Positions 7,702 through 15,816 are shown, counted from the stretch's first letter. The stretch is DNA of 64,000 nt from Aliiroseovarius lamellibrachiae (GCF_018599245.1 NZ_JAHEVJ010000007.1:62001-126000), one strand, 5' to 3'. Made by a program: numbers and translations. The notes: generated from the letters alone by a model not told the origin.

Positions 7702-8808
7702 ATGCAATTCACACTTGCCGATATTGCGAATGCCCTTGGAACCGAGGTTCTTGGGCGTGGCGATCTTGTACTGACCGGTGCGGCCGAACCCGCCGATGCG
7801 GGGCCAGATCAGATTGCGCTGGCGATGGATCCCAAATATGCGGGCGGGCTGGCCCAAGGTCAGGCGCGAACGGCCCTGTTGTGGCAAGGCGCGGATTGGC
7901 AAGCTTTGGGGCTTGAGGGGGCCGTGTGTCTGGCGCGCGGCAAAACCGCGATGCCGCTTTTGACCAAGACCCTGGATCCCGGATTGGGGATTGAACCGGG
8001 CATTCATCCAAGCGCCATTGTGCATCCAACCGCCGTGATCGGTGACGGGGCCGCCATTGGCCCGTTTGTGGTGATTGAAAAAGACGTGGTGATTGGCGCA
8101 AACGCGCGTATCGGGCCGCATGTCTCGGTTGGTTACGACACGCAAATCGGCGCTGATGTGACGCTTCATGCCGGCGCACGGATTGCGCATGGGTGCATCA
8201 TTGGCGATCGGTTCACGCTGCAATCCAACGCGGTGATCGGCGGGGACGGGTTTTCCTTTGTCACGCTTGAAAAAGAAAGCGCTGTGGAAAGTCTGCGCGG
8301 CAATATGGCTGAGGGCGAAGAGGCCAGCACCGTGGAAGGCAGCGCGCATTGGGCGCGGGTGCATTCGCTGGGCGGTGTTGAAATCGGTGACGACGTCGAA
8401 GTGGGCGCGACCTCGACCATTGATCGGGGCACCATTCGCGCCACCCGCATCGGCAGCGGCACCAAGATCGACTGTCAGGTGCAAGTGGGCCACAACGCCG
8501 TTGTCGGCGACCATGTGATGATGTGCGGCAATGTGGGTGTGTCAGGCTCGGCCAAAATCGGCAACCGCGTGGTGCTGGGCGGCAAAGTCGGCGTCAGCGA
8601 CAATATCTTTATTGGCGATGATGTGATTGCGGGCGGTGGCACCAATATTTACACCAATGTACCTGCTGGGCGCGCCGTTTTGGGCAGCCCCGCAGTGAAG
8701 ATCGAGACGGAAATGGCCATTCGCCGCGAATTGCGCCGCCTGCCACGTCTTGCACAAACCCTGCGCGACCTTCAAAAAACTGTTTCAAACCTTGTGGATA
8801 AGACCTAA
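7702..8808 (+). CDS. lpxD: UDP-3-O-acylglucosamine N-acyltransferase (LpxD family)
   Basis: Third step of lipid A synthesis: transfers a 3-functionalised acyl chain from acyl-ACP to the 2-amino group of UDP-3-O-acyl-GlcN. The 368-residue protein has an N-terminal uridine-binding domain (1-100), then a left-handed beta helix of hexapeptide repeats from about 101 to 335, and an alpha-helical C-terminus. The catalytic His is His264 in QVGHNAVVG. Compared with E. coli LpxD there is an insertion of roughly 20 residues around 188-220 (acidic, VTLEKESAVES to EGSAHW). AGGAGAG precedes the start. It is not next to bamA or fabZ-lpxA as in the classical cluster; instead an acyl carrier protein and a ketoacyl synthase follow, which suggests a dedicated acyl supply. 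Whether the genome has a second LpxD cannot be seen here. Confidence 0.9.
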   Translation: MQFTLADIANALGTEVLGRGDLVLTGAAEPADAGPDQIALAMDPKYAGGLAQGQARTALLWQGADWQALGLEGAVCLARGKTAMPLLTKTLDPGLGIEPGIHPSAIVHPTAVIGDGAAIGPFVVIEKDVVIGANARIGPHVSVGYDTQIGADVTLHAGARIAHGCIIGDRFTLQSNAVIGGDGFSFVTLEKESAVESLRGNMAEGEEASTVEGSAHWARVHSLGGVEIGDDVEVGATSTIDRGTIRATRIGSGTKIDCQVQVGHNAVVGDHVMMCGNVGVSGSAKIGNRVVLGGKVGVSDNIFIGDDVIAGGGTNIYTNVPAGRAVLGSPAVKIETEMAIRRELRRLPRLAQTLRDLQKTVSNLVDKT

Positions 8809-8835
8809 GAGCAGCTCCGCTGATCGGGGCCAGAG

Positions 8836-9126
8836 ATGGGGCCAAAGATGACCAAAGAAATGACGGACACAACCACAACCCGCGTGATCGAAATCATCGC
8901 CGAACAAGCCGTGCTTGAACCCGGCGATGTCAGCCTGGATCAAACGCTTGAGGATCTGGGCATCGACAGTCTTGGGCTGGTCGAAAGCATTTTTGCAATC
9001 GAAGAAGCCTTTGATATCTCGGTGCCGTTCAACGCCAATGACCCGTCGGAAAGCGATTTTGATATCTCATCCGTGGCGGCGATTGTGGCGGCGGTGAAAA
9101 CCCTTGTGACGCAGCAGGCCAGCTGA
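8836..9126 (+). CDS. Acyl carrier protein, specialised paralogue
   Basis: Small acidic carrier that holds acyl chains on a 4'-phosphopantetheine arm. Ser45 in the DLGIDSLGLVES motif is the attachment site. The region after the motif (FDISVPFNANDPSESDFDI) differs from the housekeeping AcpP helix III and makes the protein longer than AcpP (96 versus about 77 residues). It also differs from rhizobial AcpXL as I recall it. In-frame ATGs at 8836, 8848 and 8860 all lack a strong ribosome site, so the start is uncertain by eight codons. It lies between lpxD (28 bases) and a ketoacyl synthase (5 bases), so all three are likely one operon and the protein probably serves that synthase and/or LpxD. Confidence 0.85.
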   Translation: MGPKMTKEMTDTTTTRVIEIIAEQAVLEPGDVSLDQTLEDLGIDSLGLVESIFAIEEAFDISVPFNANDPSESDFDISSVAAIVAAVKTLVTQQAS

Positions 9127-9131
9127 TCATC

Positions 9132-10343
9132 ATGCGCAGAGTTGTCATCACCGGGCAGGGCACCATCAACGCCCTTGGGCGCAATGTCCCACAGACGTTA
9201 GAGGCGATGCGCGAAGGGCGTTGTGGCATTGGCCCGCTTGAATTTCAGGATGTGGAACGCCTGTCGATCCGTATTGGCGCGCAGGTCAAAGGCTATGATC
9301 CCGAGGCCCATTTCAACCGCCAAAAGATCGCGCTTTTTGACCGGTTTACCCAGTTCACAATGTTGGCGGCCGCAGAGGCGATTGGCCAAACTGGCCTGAG
9401 CTTTTCGGGCGAAATGGCCACGCGGGCAGGGGTGGTTTTGGGCACCTCGGGCGGGGGGATGAACACGCTCGATGAAAACTACCGCTCGGTCTATGAAGAC
9501 GGCAAAAACCGGGTGCATCCTTTTGTCGTGCCAAAGCTGATGAACAATGCCGCGGCCAGCCATGTGTCGATGGAATGGAACCTTAAGGGGCCAAGTTTCA
9601 CCGTGGCGACAGCCTGCGCCAGTTCAAATCACGCGATGGGTCAGGCAATGCAGATGATCCGCGGCGGCATGGCGGATGTCATGGTTGCCGGCGGGTCTGA
9701 GGCGATGTTGTGCTTTGGCGGGATCAAGGCGTGGGAAGGGTTGCGCGTGATGTCAAAAGACGCCTGCCGCCCCTTTTCAGCCAATCGCAACGGCATGGTT
9801 CAGGGCGAGGGGGCAGCGGTCTTTGTGTTCGAAGAATATGAGCATGCCAAGGCGCGCGGTGCCGACATTCTTGCCGAAATCGTCGGATTTGCCATGACCT
9901 CTGATGCCTCTGATATTGTGATGCCGTCCAAACAAGGGGCCGCGCGGGCCATTACAGGTGCGCTTCGCGATGGGGGACTGAACCCTGAAGACATTTGTTA
10001 CATCAACGCCCATGGTACCGGCACCGCCGCCAATGATAAATCCGAATGTGCGGCGGTGGCTGATGCGTTTGGGCATCATGCGGATGATTTGATGATCAGC
10101 TCCACAAAAGCGATGCATGGGCATCTGATCGGTGGCACCGGCGCCGTAGAGTTGCTCGCCTGCATCATGGCGCTTCGTGAGGGGGTGATTGCACCCACCA
10201 TTGGCTATCAGGATGCCGACCCGGAATGCGCGTTGGATGTGGTGCCCAATGAGGCGCGTGAGGCAAAGGTCGGCGCAACCCTGTCCAACGCCTTTGCCTT
10301 TGGTGGGCTAAACGCCGTCTTGGCTTTGCGAAAAGCACCGTAA
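9132..10343 (+). CDS. Beta-ketoacyl-ACP synthase (FabF/KAS II-like)
   Basis: Condensing enzyme that elongates an acyl chain by two carbons and releases 3-oxoacyl-ACP. At 403 residues it has the full thiolase-fold length and the Cys-His-His triad: Cys162 in VATACASSNH, His294 in NAHGTGTAAND and His331 in KAMHGHLIGGTG. The gatekeeping region FAFGGLNAVLALR at the C-terminus is FabF-like. Because a separate ACP gene is five bases upstream and lpxD precedes that, this is more likely a specialised synthase than the housekeeping FabF, which normally sits with acpP and fabG. NodE-like or AcpXL-linked synthases are the nearest concept I know, but I cannot assign it to either. A bidirectional terminator follows at 10362-10390. 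Confidence 0.88.
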   Translation: MRRVVITGQGTINALGRNVPQTLEAMREGRCGIGPLEFQDVERLSIRIGAQVKGYDPEAHFNRQKIALFDRFTQFTMLAAAEAIGQTGLSFSGEMATRAGVVLGTSGGGMNTLDENYRSVYEDGKNRVHPFVVPKLMNNAAASHVSMEWNLKGPSFTVATACASSNHAMGQAMQMIRGGMADVMVAGGSEAMLCFGGIKAWEGLRVMSKDACRPFSANRNGMVQGEGAAVFVFEEYEHAKARGADILAEIVGFAMTSDASDIVMPSKQGAARAITGALRDGGLNPEDICYINAHGTGTAANDKSECAAVADAFGHHADDLMISSTKAMHGHLIGGTGAVELLACIMALREGVIAPTIGYQDADPECALDVVPNEAREAKVGATLSNAFAFGGLNAVLALRKAP

Positions 10344-10361
10344 CGACCCCAATTCCAATAA

Positions 10362-10390
10362 AAAACGCCGCCTCAACCGGGCGGCGTTTT
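10362..10390. terminator. Bidirectional terminator between the ketoacyl synthase and ialB genes
   Basis: AAAACGCCGCC (10362-10372) pairs perfectly with GGCGGCGTTTT (10380-10390) around a short loop. T-runs on both strands let it serve both convergent genes. Confidence 0.9.
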
Positions 10391-10409
10391 CTTCTGTTCC
10401 ACAGGGGAT

Positions 10410-11060
10410 TTACTGGGCTGGGGCGTCCGACGTTTCAGGTGTGACCAGTTTGTCATAGGCGGCGGTAAAGCCCTTTAATGACATGGTCAGGTTGACCTTC
10501 TGCGCGGGGGCCGCGGCATGCACGATTGTCACCGTGGATTTGGCACCTTTTTTAAACGAAGTGATCTCGGCGCCGGTGAAACCGATATTGGCCACACAGC
10601 CGGGCTGTGCACAAAAACGGAAGGGATAGCGACGGGTCTGGCCGCCATCAACCGCCAAGGTCAATTGCTGGGTCAGCAGTGTTTCAAGCGGCACCACGAT
10701 GGTTGCGCCAGAGACGGCTTGACCGCCTTTTGGCAGTTTGCCCAAGGACACTTCTGCAACCGAATTGCCCTGTTCGTCTTTCAGCAATTGGTACATCTGG
10801 CACGGGTCATCGCCGTTCGGATTGGTCAGGCATTTCATTTCCCAATCGCCCACCACTTCGGTGACATAAGGTTGACCTGGCACGCGCTCTTCACTGGTGA
10901 CCTCGGTGCCCATATCGACCGCGGGCATCTCTGCGTCAGGCGCCGGCGTTTCGGCGGTATCTGTGGGGGTGGCTGTACCGCTGTCCTGCGCCAAAGCCGG
11001 GGCGCCCAAAGCAAAAAGGGCAGCAATGGTAAGGGGTTTAATCATATCGATTTTCATCAT
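10410..11060 (-). CDS. Invasion-associated locus B (IalB) family secreted protein
   Basis: Periplasmic or secreted protein of the IalB family, first known from Bartonella erythrocyte invasion but widespread in free-living Rhodobacterales, where its role is unknown. The 216-residue product starts with a signal peptide ending APALAQ, followed by a 40-residue acidic Thr/Pro-rich linker and then the conserved domain from VVGDWEMKCLTN onward. Four cysteines (KCLTN, DPCQMY, RFCAQPGCVAN) are placed as in the family and probably form two disulfides. Two adjacent ATGs (11060 and 11057) both fit. The gene is convergent with the ketoacyl synthase and is followed by the shared terminator. Confidence 0.87.
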   Translation of the reverse strand: MMKIDMIKPLTIAALFALGAPALAQDSGTATPTDTAETPAPDAEMPAVDMGTEVTSEERVPGQPYVTEVVGDWEMKCLTNPNGDDPCQMYQLLKDEQGNSVAEVSLGKLPKGGQAVSGATIVVPLETLLTQQLTLAVDGGQTRRYPFRFCAQPGCVANIGFTGAEITSFKKGAKSTVTIVHAAAPAQKVNLTMSLKGFTAAYDKLVTPETSDAPAQ

Positions 11061-11251
11061 CCGTCTTCCAACGTCTAGTTACCGTTTGAACCCGGCATAT
11101 CATGCAGCCCAGTGGGTGTCAGGTGGAAAAGGCGTCGAGTGGGGAAATCCGCTGGCTTTACAAAAGGAATGAAAAGAGAGGGGCGGATCGCCAATGATGC
11201 GGCCATATTTATCATCACGACTGGTCTGATCGAGATGACAAGATAGAAATA

Positions 11252-11284
11252 AGAAAAGGACCCGTCTTCCGCGGATCCTTTTCT
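11252..11284. other. Stem-loop, possible terminator
   Basis: AGAAAAGGA (11252-11260) pairs perfectly with TCCTTTTCT (11276-11284). Both flanks are T-rich on their own strand (AATTCTCTC to the right, TTATTTCT to the left), so direction cannot be assigned. No gene ends beside it. Confidence 0.5.
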
Positions 11285-11290
11285 AATTCT

Positions 11291-11416
11291 CTCCCTGCCG
11301 GACTGACCGGCATATTGCTGTTCAGACGCTAAGTCACGTAAGGCAAACGGTCAAGACCATTTTGATCCAGATCAAAAAAAAGCCGCGCCAAAAAGGCGCG
11401 GCAGTCTGACAGGGAG
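11291..11416. repeat. Imperfect 15-base inverted repeat with 96-base spacer
   Basis: CTCCCTGCCGGACTG (11291-11305) is, apart from two bases, the reverse complement of CAGTCTGACAGGGAG (11402-11416). Similarity fades quickly outside. Both arms carry an AGGGAG Shine-Dalgarno-like core pointing away from the centre. The spacer holds the FNR-like box and a strong hairpin. I do not recognise the element. Confidence 0.5.
11362..11375. promoter_or_regulatory. FNR/FnrL-type box
   Basis: TTGAT (11362-11366), CCAG, ATCAA (11371-11375) matches the FNR consensus TTGAT-N4-ATCAA exactly. FnrL is the oxygen-responsive regulator of Rhodobacterales. The centre is about 155 bases upstream of the HerA-like gene and about 310 bases upstream of ialB. 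The last bases overlap the A-run that forms the tail of the hairpin at 11382-11402, so a chance match cannot be excluded. Confidence 0.45.
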
Positions 11417-11457
11417 GAAGTATTCCCGGGCCGAAGCCACATGGGAATAAATTCACT
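11374..11457 (-). ncRNA. Candidate small RNA with intrinsic terminator
   Basis: Read on the minus strand: a hairpin TATTCCC (11449-11443) with GGGAATA (11427-11421), an 18-base single-stranded pyrimidine-rich stretch CTTCCTCCCTGTCAGACT, then GCCGCGCC (11402-11395), five T, GGCGCGGC (11389-11382) and eight T (11381-11374). The last part is a textbook Rho-independent terminator, yet no gene ends upstream of it on this strand. The unpaired CUUCCUCCC could pair with Shine-Dalgarno sequences, as in the CcsR-type RNAs of Rhodobacter. A TATATA (11469-11464 on the minus strand) could be the -10 box; the -35 is weak. The 5' end is a guess. Confidence 0.45.
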
Positions 11458-11523
11458 CTGGCGTATATAGGTTAATTAAGTATTGTTTTTGAGAACGTTA
11501 TTAGAACAGAGGCAACAGCACAG

Positions 11524-13074
11524 ATGAGCGATGCAATTTTCATTGGCGGTGGCGGCGAAGATTACGCCGAAAAACAAGGCTTGTTGCTGAAGTATGCCAA
11601 CAGACATGGGCTGATTGCCGGGGCCACTGGGACAGGGAAGACCGTCACGCTTCAGATCATGGCCGAAAATTTCGCAGCACAGGGCGTTCCGGTATTTTTG
11701 TCCGATGTGAAAGGCGATTTGTCTGGCTTGGCTGCGGCCGGATCTGAGGCGTTCAAACTGCATGATGCCTTCACCTCACGCGCCGAAAAGATCGGTTTTG
11801 ACGACTACAGCTACGGGGCGTTCCCCGTGACGTTCTGGGATCTATATGGGGAACAAGGCCACCCGATCCGCACCACAGTCACCGAAATGGGCCCTCTTTT
11901 ACTGGCCCGTATGCTGGAACTGACGGACGCCCAGGAAGGGGTGTTGAACATCGCGTTCCGTGTGGCGGATGAACAGGGGCTGCCGCTTTTGGACCTCAAA
12001 GATTTGCAAGCTTTACTCGTTTGGGTCGGGGAAAATGGCAAAGATCTCAGCCTGCGCTATGGCAATGTTTCCAAAGCCTCTGTCGGGGCCATTCAACGGT
12101 CTTTGCTGGTGCTGGAAAACCAAGGTGGCTCCAAGCTTTTTGGGGAACCCGCGTTGGAGCTTTCGGACATTATTCGCACGGATGCGGATGGGCGGGGCCG
12201 CATTTCGATCTTGGCGGCGGACAAGTTGATGGGGGCACCGCGCCTTTATGCGACATTCCTTTTGTGGCTCTTATCTGAATTGTTTGAAGAGCTGCCAGAG
12301 GTGGGCGACCCGGACAAACCCAAGGTCGTCTTCTTCTTTGACGAGGCGCATTTGCTGTTTGATGATGCGCCCAAAGTCTTGGTCGATAAGGTTGAGCAAG
12401 TGGCCCGTCTTATTCGTTCAAAGGGCGTAGGGGTTTATTTTTGCACACAAAATCCGGCAGATGTGCCCGAGGATATCTTGGGACAACTGGGCAATCGTAT
12501 CCAGCATGCCTTGCGCGCCTTCACCGCGCGTGACCGCAAACAATTGCGATTGGCGGCGGAAACCTATCGCGACAATCCGCGGTTCTCGACCGAAGATGCC
12601 ATTCGCGATGTGGGTGTGGGCGAGGCTGTGACCTCGTTTCTGGAACGCAAAGGCGCGCCAGGTGTGGTTGAACGGACGTTGATCCGCCCCCCCAGCTCGC
12701 AACTTGGTCCATTGGCCCCCAGCACGCGGCAAGCGGTGATCAACGCGTCCCCCATTGCGGGCAAGTATGAGGCGCTGAAAGATCGCGAAAGCGCTTTTGA
12801 GGTTCTAAAAGCCCGCGCGGATAAAGCCGCAAAAGAAGCCGAGGATGCCGAGCGCGCCGAGGAAGAGATTGAAAGTGCGGCGGAACGTGAATACCGCGCT
12901 GGTCGTCGCTATTCTGGTTCCAAAGTGGGCCGGTCCACCTCGCGCCGCAGCACGCGCAAATCCGACAGCAGCTTTGGCGAAGCCATGGCAGAAGCTGTGA
13001 TAAAAGAGTTAAAAGGCACCACGGGGCGGCGCATTGTTCGTGGCATCTTTGGGTCGCTTTTCAAAGGGCGCTAA
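11524..13074 (+). CDS. HerA-like ATPase (DUF853, helicase HerA C-terminal-like)
   Basis: Cytoplasmic FtsK/HerA superfamily ATPase of unknown substrate. The 516-residue protein has Walker A GATGTGKT near residue 34-41, a DVKGDLSGL stretch, and Walker [13 protein letters not shown] near residue 258-269, then the [15 protein letters not shown] sensor segment typical of the HerA/VirB4 group. The C-terminus (about 420-516) is charged and coiled-coil-like ([17 protein letters not shown]) followed by a basic Arg/Ser tail. Members are common single genes in alphaproteobacteria; a DNA-pumping or DNA-repair role is only inference. There is no neighbouring nurA nuclease gene. Promoter-like sequence TATATAGGTTAATTAAG lies at about 11464. 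It converges with the CorC-type gene. Confidence 0.87.
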   Translation: MSDAIFIGGGGEDYAEKQGLLLKYANRHGLIAGATGTGKTVTLQIMAENFAAQGVPVFLSDVKGDLSGLAAAGSEAFKLHDAFTSRAEKIGFDDYSYGAFPVTFWDLYGEQGHPIRTTVTEMGPLLLARMLELTDAQEGVLNIAFRVADEQGLPLLDLKDLQALLVWVGENGKDLSLRYGNVSKASVGAIQRSLLVLENQGGSKLFGEPALELSDIIRTDADGRGRISILAADKLMGAPRLYATFLLWLLSELFEELPEVGDPDKPKVVFFFDEAHLLFDDAPKVLVDKVEQVARLIRSKGVGVYFCTQNPADVPEDILGQLGNRIQHALRAFTARDRKQLRLAAETYRDNPRFSTEDAIRDVGVGEAVTSFLERKGAPGVVERTLIRPPSSQLGPLAPSTRQAVINASPIAGKYEALKDRESAFEVLKARADKAAKEAEDAERAEEEIESAAEREYRAGRRYSGSKVGRSTSRRSTRKSDSSFGEAMAEAVIKELKGTTGRRIVRGIFGSLFKGR

Positions 13075-13089
13075 CACACAGGCTGGCAC

Positions 13090-13136
13090 AACACTTCACA
13101 CCAAATTTGGCACAAACGGCCCGCGTGTGAAGTGTT
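13090..13136. repeat. Perfect 12-base inverted repeat between convergent genes
   Basis: AACACTTCACAC (13090-13101) is the exact reverse complement of GTGTGAAGTGTT (13125-13136). The 23-base loop begins with the palindrome CCAAATTTGG (13101-13110). It lies in the 69-base gap between two convergent genes and has no T-tract, so it may be a terminator of another type or a protein or repeat site. Confidence 0.7.
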
Positions 13137-13143
13137 CAACGCC

Positions 13144-14421
13144 TTACAACGGATGGATTTTCAGCTGCGCAATGCGGTTGCCTTCGCGTTTCAACACCTC
13201 AAAGCGAAAGCCGTGAAAGCTGAACACTTGCCCCTCATTTGGGATCATCTGCGCCTCATGGATGACCAACCCGGCGATGGTGTTGGCCTCTTCATCCGGC
13301 AGGTTCCAATCCGTCGCGCGGTTCAGATCGCGAATGGTCATCGCACCGTCGATCAGGAAATGCCCGTCGGGGGACCGCTCGATTTCATGTTCTTCATCGG
13401 GGTCAAATTCGTCGGTAATTTCACCCACAATCTCTTCCAGAATGTCTTCCAGCGTGATCAACCCCTCAAGCGAGCCATATTCATCCACCACCAGCGCAAA
13501 ATGGGTGTGACGGCGCAGAAACTGGCGCATTTGATCGTCAAGCGTGGTGGTTTCGGGAATGAAATACGGCTCCATCACCACCTGCATCACATCAAAATCG
13601 TCCAGAGGTTTCCCTGAAGATTGAAAGGTATACATGGCGCGGCTCAGGTCTTTTGCGTGAATCACGCCGATGATGTTTTCTTTTTCGGTGCGATAGACCG
13701 GGTGGCGGGTGTGCGGCGAGGCCAGGATTTGTTCCAGCACGGTTAACGGGGCAGCGTCGGCATCAATCATTTCAATCTTAGAGCGATGCAACATGATCTC
13801 TTCCACCACGCGGTCGCCCAAATCCAGCGCGCCCAAAATCCGGTCGCGGTCTTCTTTCTCAACGGTGCCTTCGGAATGGCCAAGATTGATCGCACCGACA
13901 ATTTCCTCACGCACGGCCAGAACGTGGCTGTCGGGGTCGATCTGCACACCAAACAGGCGCAACACACCACGAGTGATGGCGCGCACAGCGGCAACAATCG
14001 GCGAAAACACCAAGATGATCGCGGCAATCGGACCAGAGGCATAGCCCGCGGCCGCTTCGGGGCGGGTGATTGCATAGGTCTTCGGTAGGACTTCGGCGAA
14101 AATCAACACAAGAAACGTCATCACAAGCGTTGCCATTGCCACGCCGCTGTCACCAAACATGCGGGTAAAAAGCGCGGTCGCCAATGATGTGGCCAAGATG
14201 TTCACAAGGTTGTTGCCCAACAGAACAGACCCGATCAGACGTTCGTTGTCTTCGGTGATATCCAAAGCCCGCTCCGCCCCGCGATCGCCTTTGTCGGCCC
14301 GCGCGCGCAATTTCCCCCGAGAGGCCGCCGTCAGCGCCGTTTCAGAGCCGGAAAAGAACCCGGACAGCACCAAAAGCGCCAGAATGGCGGCTGCGGTGGC
14401 CCAAAAACTCGCGTCGATCAT
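13144..14421 (-). CDS. CorC/HlyC family protein (DUF21 - CBS pair - CorC_HlyC domain)
   Basis: Inner-membrane protein related to CorB/CorC and CNNM magnesium/cobalt transporters. From ATG 14421 it has 425 residues: an N-terminal DUF21 membrane domain with about four hydrophobic segments (1-180, including LSGFFSGSETALTAASR, the characteristic SGSETA signature), a CBS-domain pair (about 200-330, with RHPVYRTEKENIIGVIHAKDL and the acidic EITDEFD linker) and a C-terminal CorC_HlyC domain ending KREGNRIAQLKI. The 5' frame extends to 14493 but would overlap the divergent MmgE gene; MIDASFW is the natural start. The divergent gap is 71 bases. Confidence 0.9.
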   Translation of the reverse strand: MIDASFWATAAAILALLVLSGFFSGSETALTAASRGKLRARADKGDRGAERALDITEDNERLIGSVLLGNNLVNILATSLATALFTRMFGDSGVAMATLVMTFLVLIFAEVLPKTYAITRPEAAAGYASGPIAAIILVFSPIVAAVRAITRGVLRLFGVQIDPDSHVLAVREEIVGAINLGHSEGTVEKEDRDRILGALDLGDRVVEEIMLHRSKIEMIDADAAPLTVLEQILASPHTRHPVYRTEKENIIGVIHAKDLSRAMYTFQSSGKPLDDFDVMQVVMEPYFIPETTTLDDQMRQFLRRHTHFALVVDEYGSLEGLITLEDILEEIVGEITDEFDPDEEHEIERSPDGHFLIDGAMTIRDLNRATDWNLPDEEANTIAGLVIHEAQMIPNEGQVFSFHGFRFEVLKREGNRIAQLKIHPL

Positions 14422-14492
14422 ATCGGTTTGCCTTTTCTTTCTATGATAGGTCTTATGGGGACAAAACCTGTTGTTTTCAAGGGAGTGCCCCA

Positions 14493-15803
14493 ATGTCTGA
14501 TGTGATTGATGCGTTGGTGAATTTTACCCATGCGCCGCTGGATGAAAGCGCGGAGACCGCTCAGGCGCTTGAAATGATGCGCCTTTCGCTTTTGGATTGG
14601 GCGTCTGTGGCGATTGCGGGGGCGGGGGAACCTGTTGCCAAGATCACGCGCACTTTGGGGATGTCGGACGGGGGAACGCCCGCGGCAACCGTGATTGGGT
14701 GCGCCACGCGACTTCCGATGCCAACGGCTGCGCTGATCAACGGGGCAACCAGCCATGCGCTTGATTATGACGACACGCATTTTGCCCATATCGGCCATCC
14801 CTCTGTGGCGGTGATTCCGGCGGCTTTGGCGGTGGCCGAAGCGTTTGATCTTTCGGGGGAACAGACGTTGCAGGCCGCACTGATCGGGATAGAGGCCTCT
14901 ATCCGCGTCGGGATCTGGCTGGGGCGCGCGCATTACCAAACCGGGTTTCATCAAACCGCAACGGCGGGCGCCTTTGGGGCAACGGTGGCCGCGGCGCGCT
15001 TGATGGGGCTGGATGCCGATCAAACCGCCCATGCCCTTGGGCTGTGTTCCACCCGTGCAGCAGGGTTGAAAAGCCAATTCGGAACGATGGGGAAACCTTA
15101 TCACGCGGGTATGGCGGCCCAAACCGGGGTCGAGGTTGCACGCGCGGCCCACGCTGGTTTTATCTCATCCCCACACGGGCTTGATGGCGCACAAGGGTTT
15201 GGACCAACCCATGCAGGCGAAGGTAATATCCACGCGTTTGCCGGCTTGGGAACCATGTGGAAGATCCAAACCATTTCGCATAAATTTCACGCTTGTTGCC
15301 ACGGCACCCACGCGATGATCGAGGCGTTGTCGCCTTTGATGCTGAGCCCTGAAAAACTGGTGCGCTTGCAGATGGAAACCCATCCGCGCTGGCTGAGTGT
15401 TTGCAACAAAAACGCGCCTCGAACCGGGTTGGAGGTCAAGTTTTCCTATGCTCATGTGGCCGCGATGGTGGTGGCAGGACAGGACACTGCCGCGCTGGAC
15501 AGTTTCACCGACGAGATCGCCACGGCCCCCGCGCTTATGGCACTTGCGCAAAAGGTCGAGGTGGTTGGCAATGACGCCCTGTCAGAAACCGAGGCGCGCC
15601 TTGTGATCGACACCACAGATGGGCGCAAACAGGCGCAGTTTGATCTGGCGGCGCCGATGGAAATAGACACGCGGCGCCGTAAGTTGCGGGCCAAATCGCG
15701 TGCTTTACTTGGGGCGCAGGCTGATCGCCTGTGGGCGGCAATTGAAGGGCGCGGGGATGGGGTAGAGCTGTCCTCGCTTACGCGGTTGTTGCGATTGGCA
15801 TGA
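14493..15803 (+). CDS. MmgE/PrpD family protein
   Basis: Member of the 2-methylcitrate dehydratase / iminodisuccinate epimerase fold, 436 residues. Family features visible: an N-terminal helical domain with SLLDWASVAIAGAGEPVAK, the segment ALINGATSHALDYDDTHF containing the conserved ALDYDDTH motif, HPSVAVIPAALAVAE, and KFHACCHGTHAMIEAL in the second half. The substrate is not predictable; there is no prpB or prpC nearby, so a methylcitrate role is not supported by context. GGGAG lies seven bases before the ATG. The gene is monocistronic, with a strong terminator 14 bases after its stop. Confidence 0.87.
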   Translation: MSDVIDALVNFTHAPLDESAETAQALEMMRLSLLDWASVAIAGAGEPVAKITRTLGMSDGGTPAATVIGCATRLPMPTAALINGATSHALDYDDTHFAHIGHPSVAVIPAALAVAEAFDLSGEQTLQAALIGIEASIRVGIWLGRAHYQTGFHQTATAGAFGATVAAARLMGLDADQTAHALGLCSTRAAGLKSQFGTMGKPYHAGMAAQTGVEVARAAHAGFISSPHGLDGAQGFGPTHAGEGNIHAFAGLGTMWKIQTISHKFHACCHGTHAMIEALSPLMLSPEKLVRLQMETHPRWLSVCNKNAPRTGLEVKFSYAHVAAMVVAGQDTAALDSFTDEIATAPALMALAQKVEVVGNDALSETEARLVIDTTDGRKQAQFDLAAPMEIDTRRRKLRAKSRALLGAQADRLWAAIEGRGDGVELSSLTRLLRLA

Positions 15804-15816
15804 CGATCCTATGAAT

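Larger units (their letters stand above)
11061..11523. other. Long noncoding stretch between ialB and the HerA-like gene
   Basis: These 463 bases contain no open frame I can support. They hold, in order, the stem-loop at 11252-11284, the left arm of the inverted repeat, the FNR-like box, the strong hairpin, the right arm, a second hairpin (11421-11449) and an AT-rich promoter-like region (11464-11490) ahead of the HerA-like gene. The density of dyads is unusual for this window. Confidence 0.7.
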
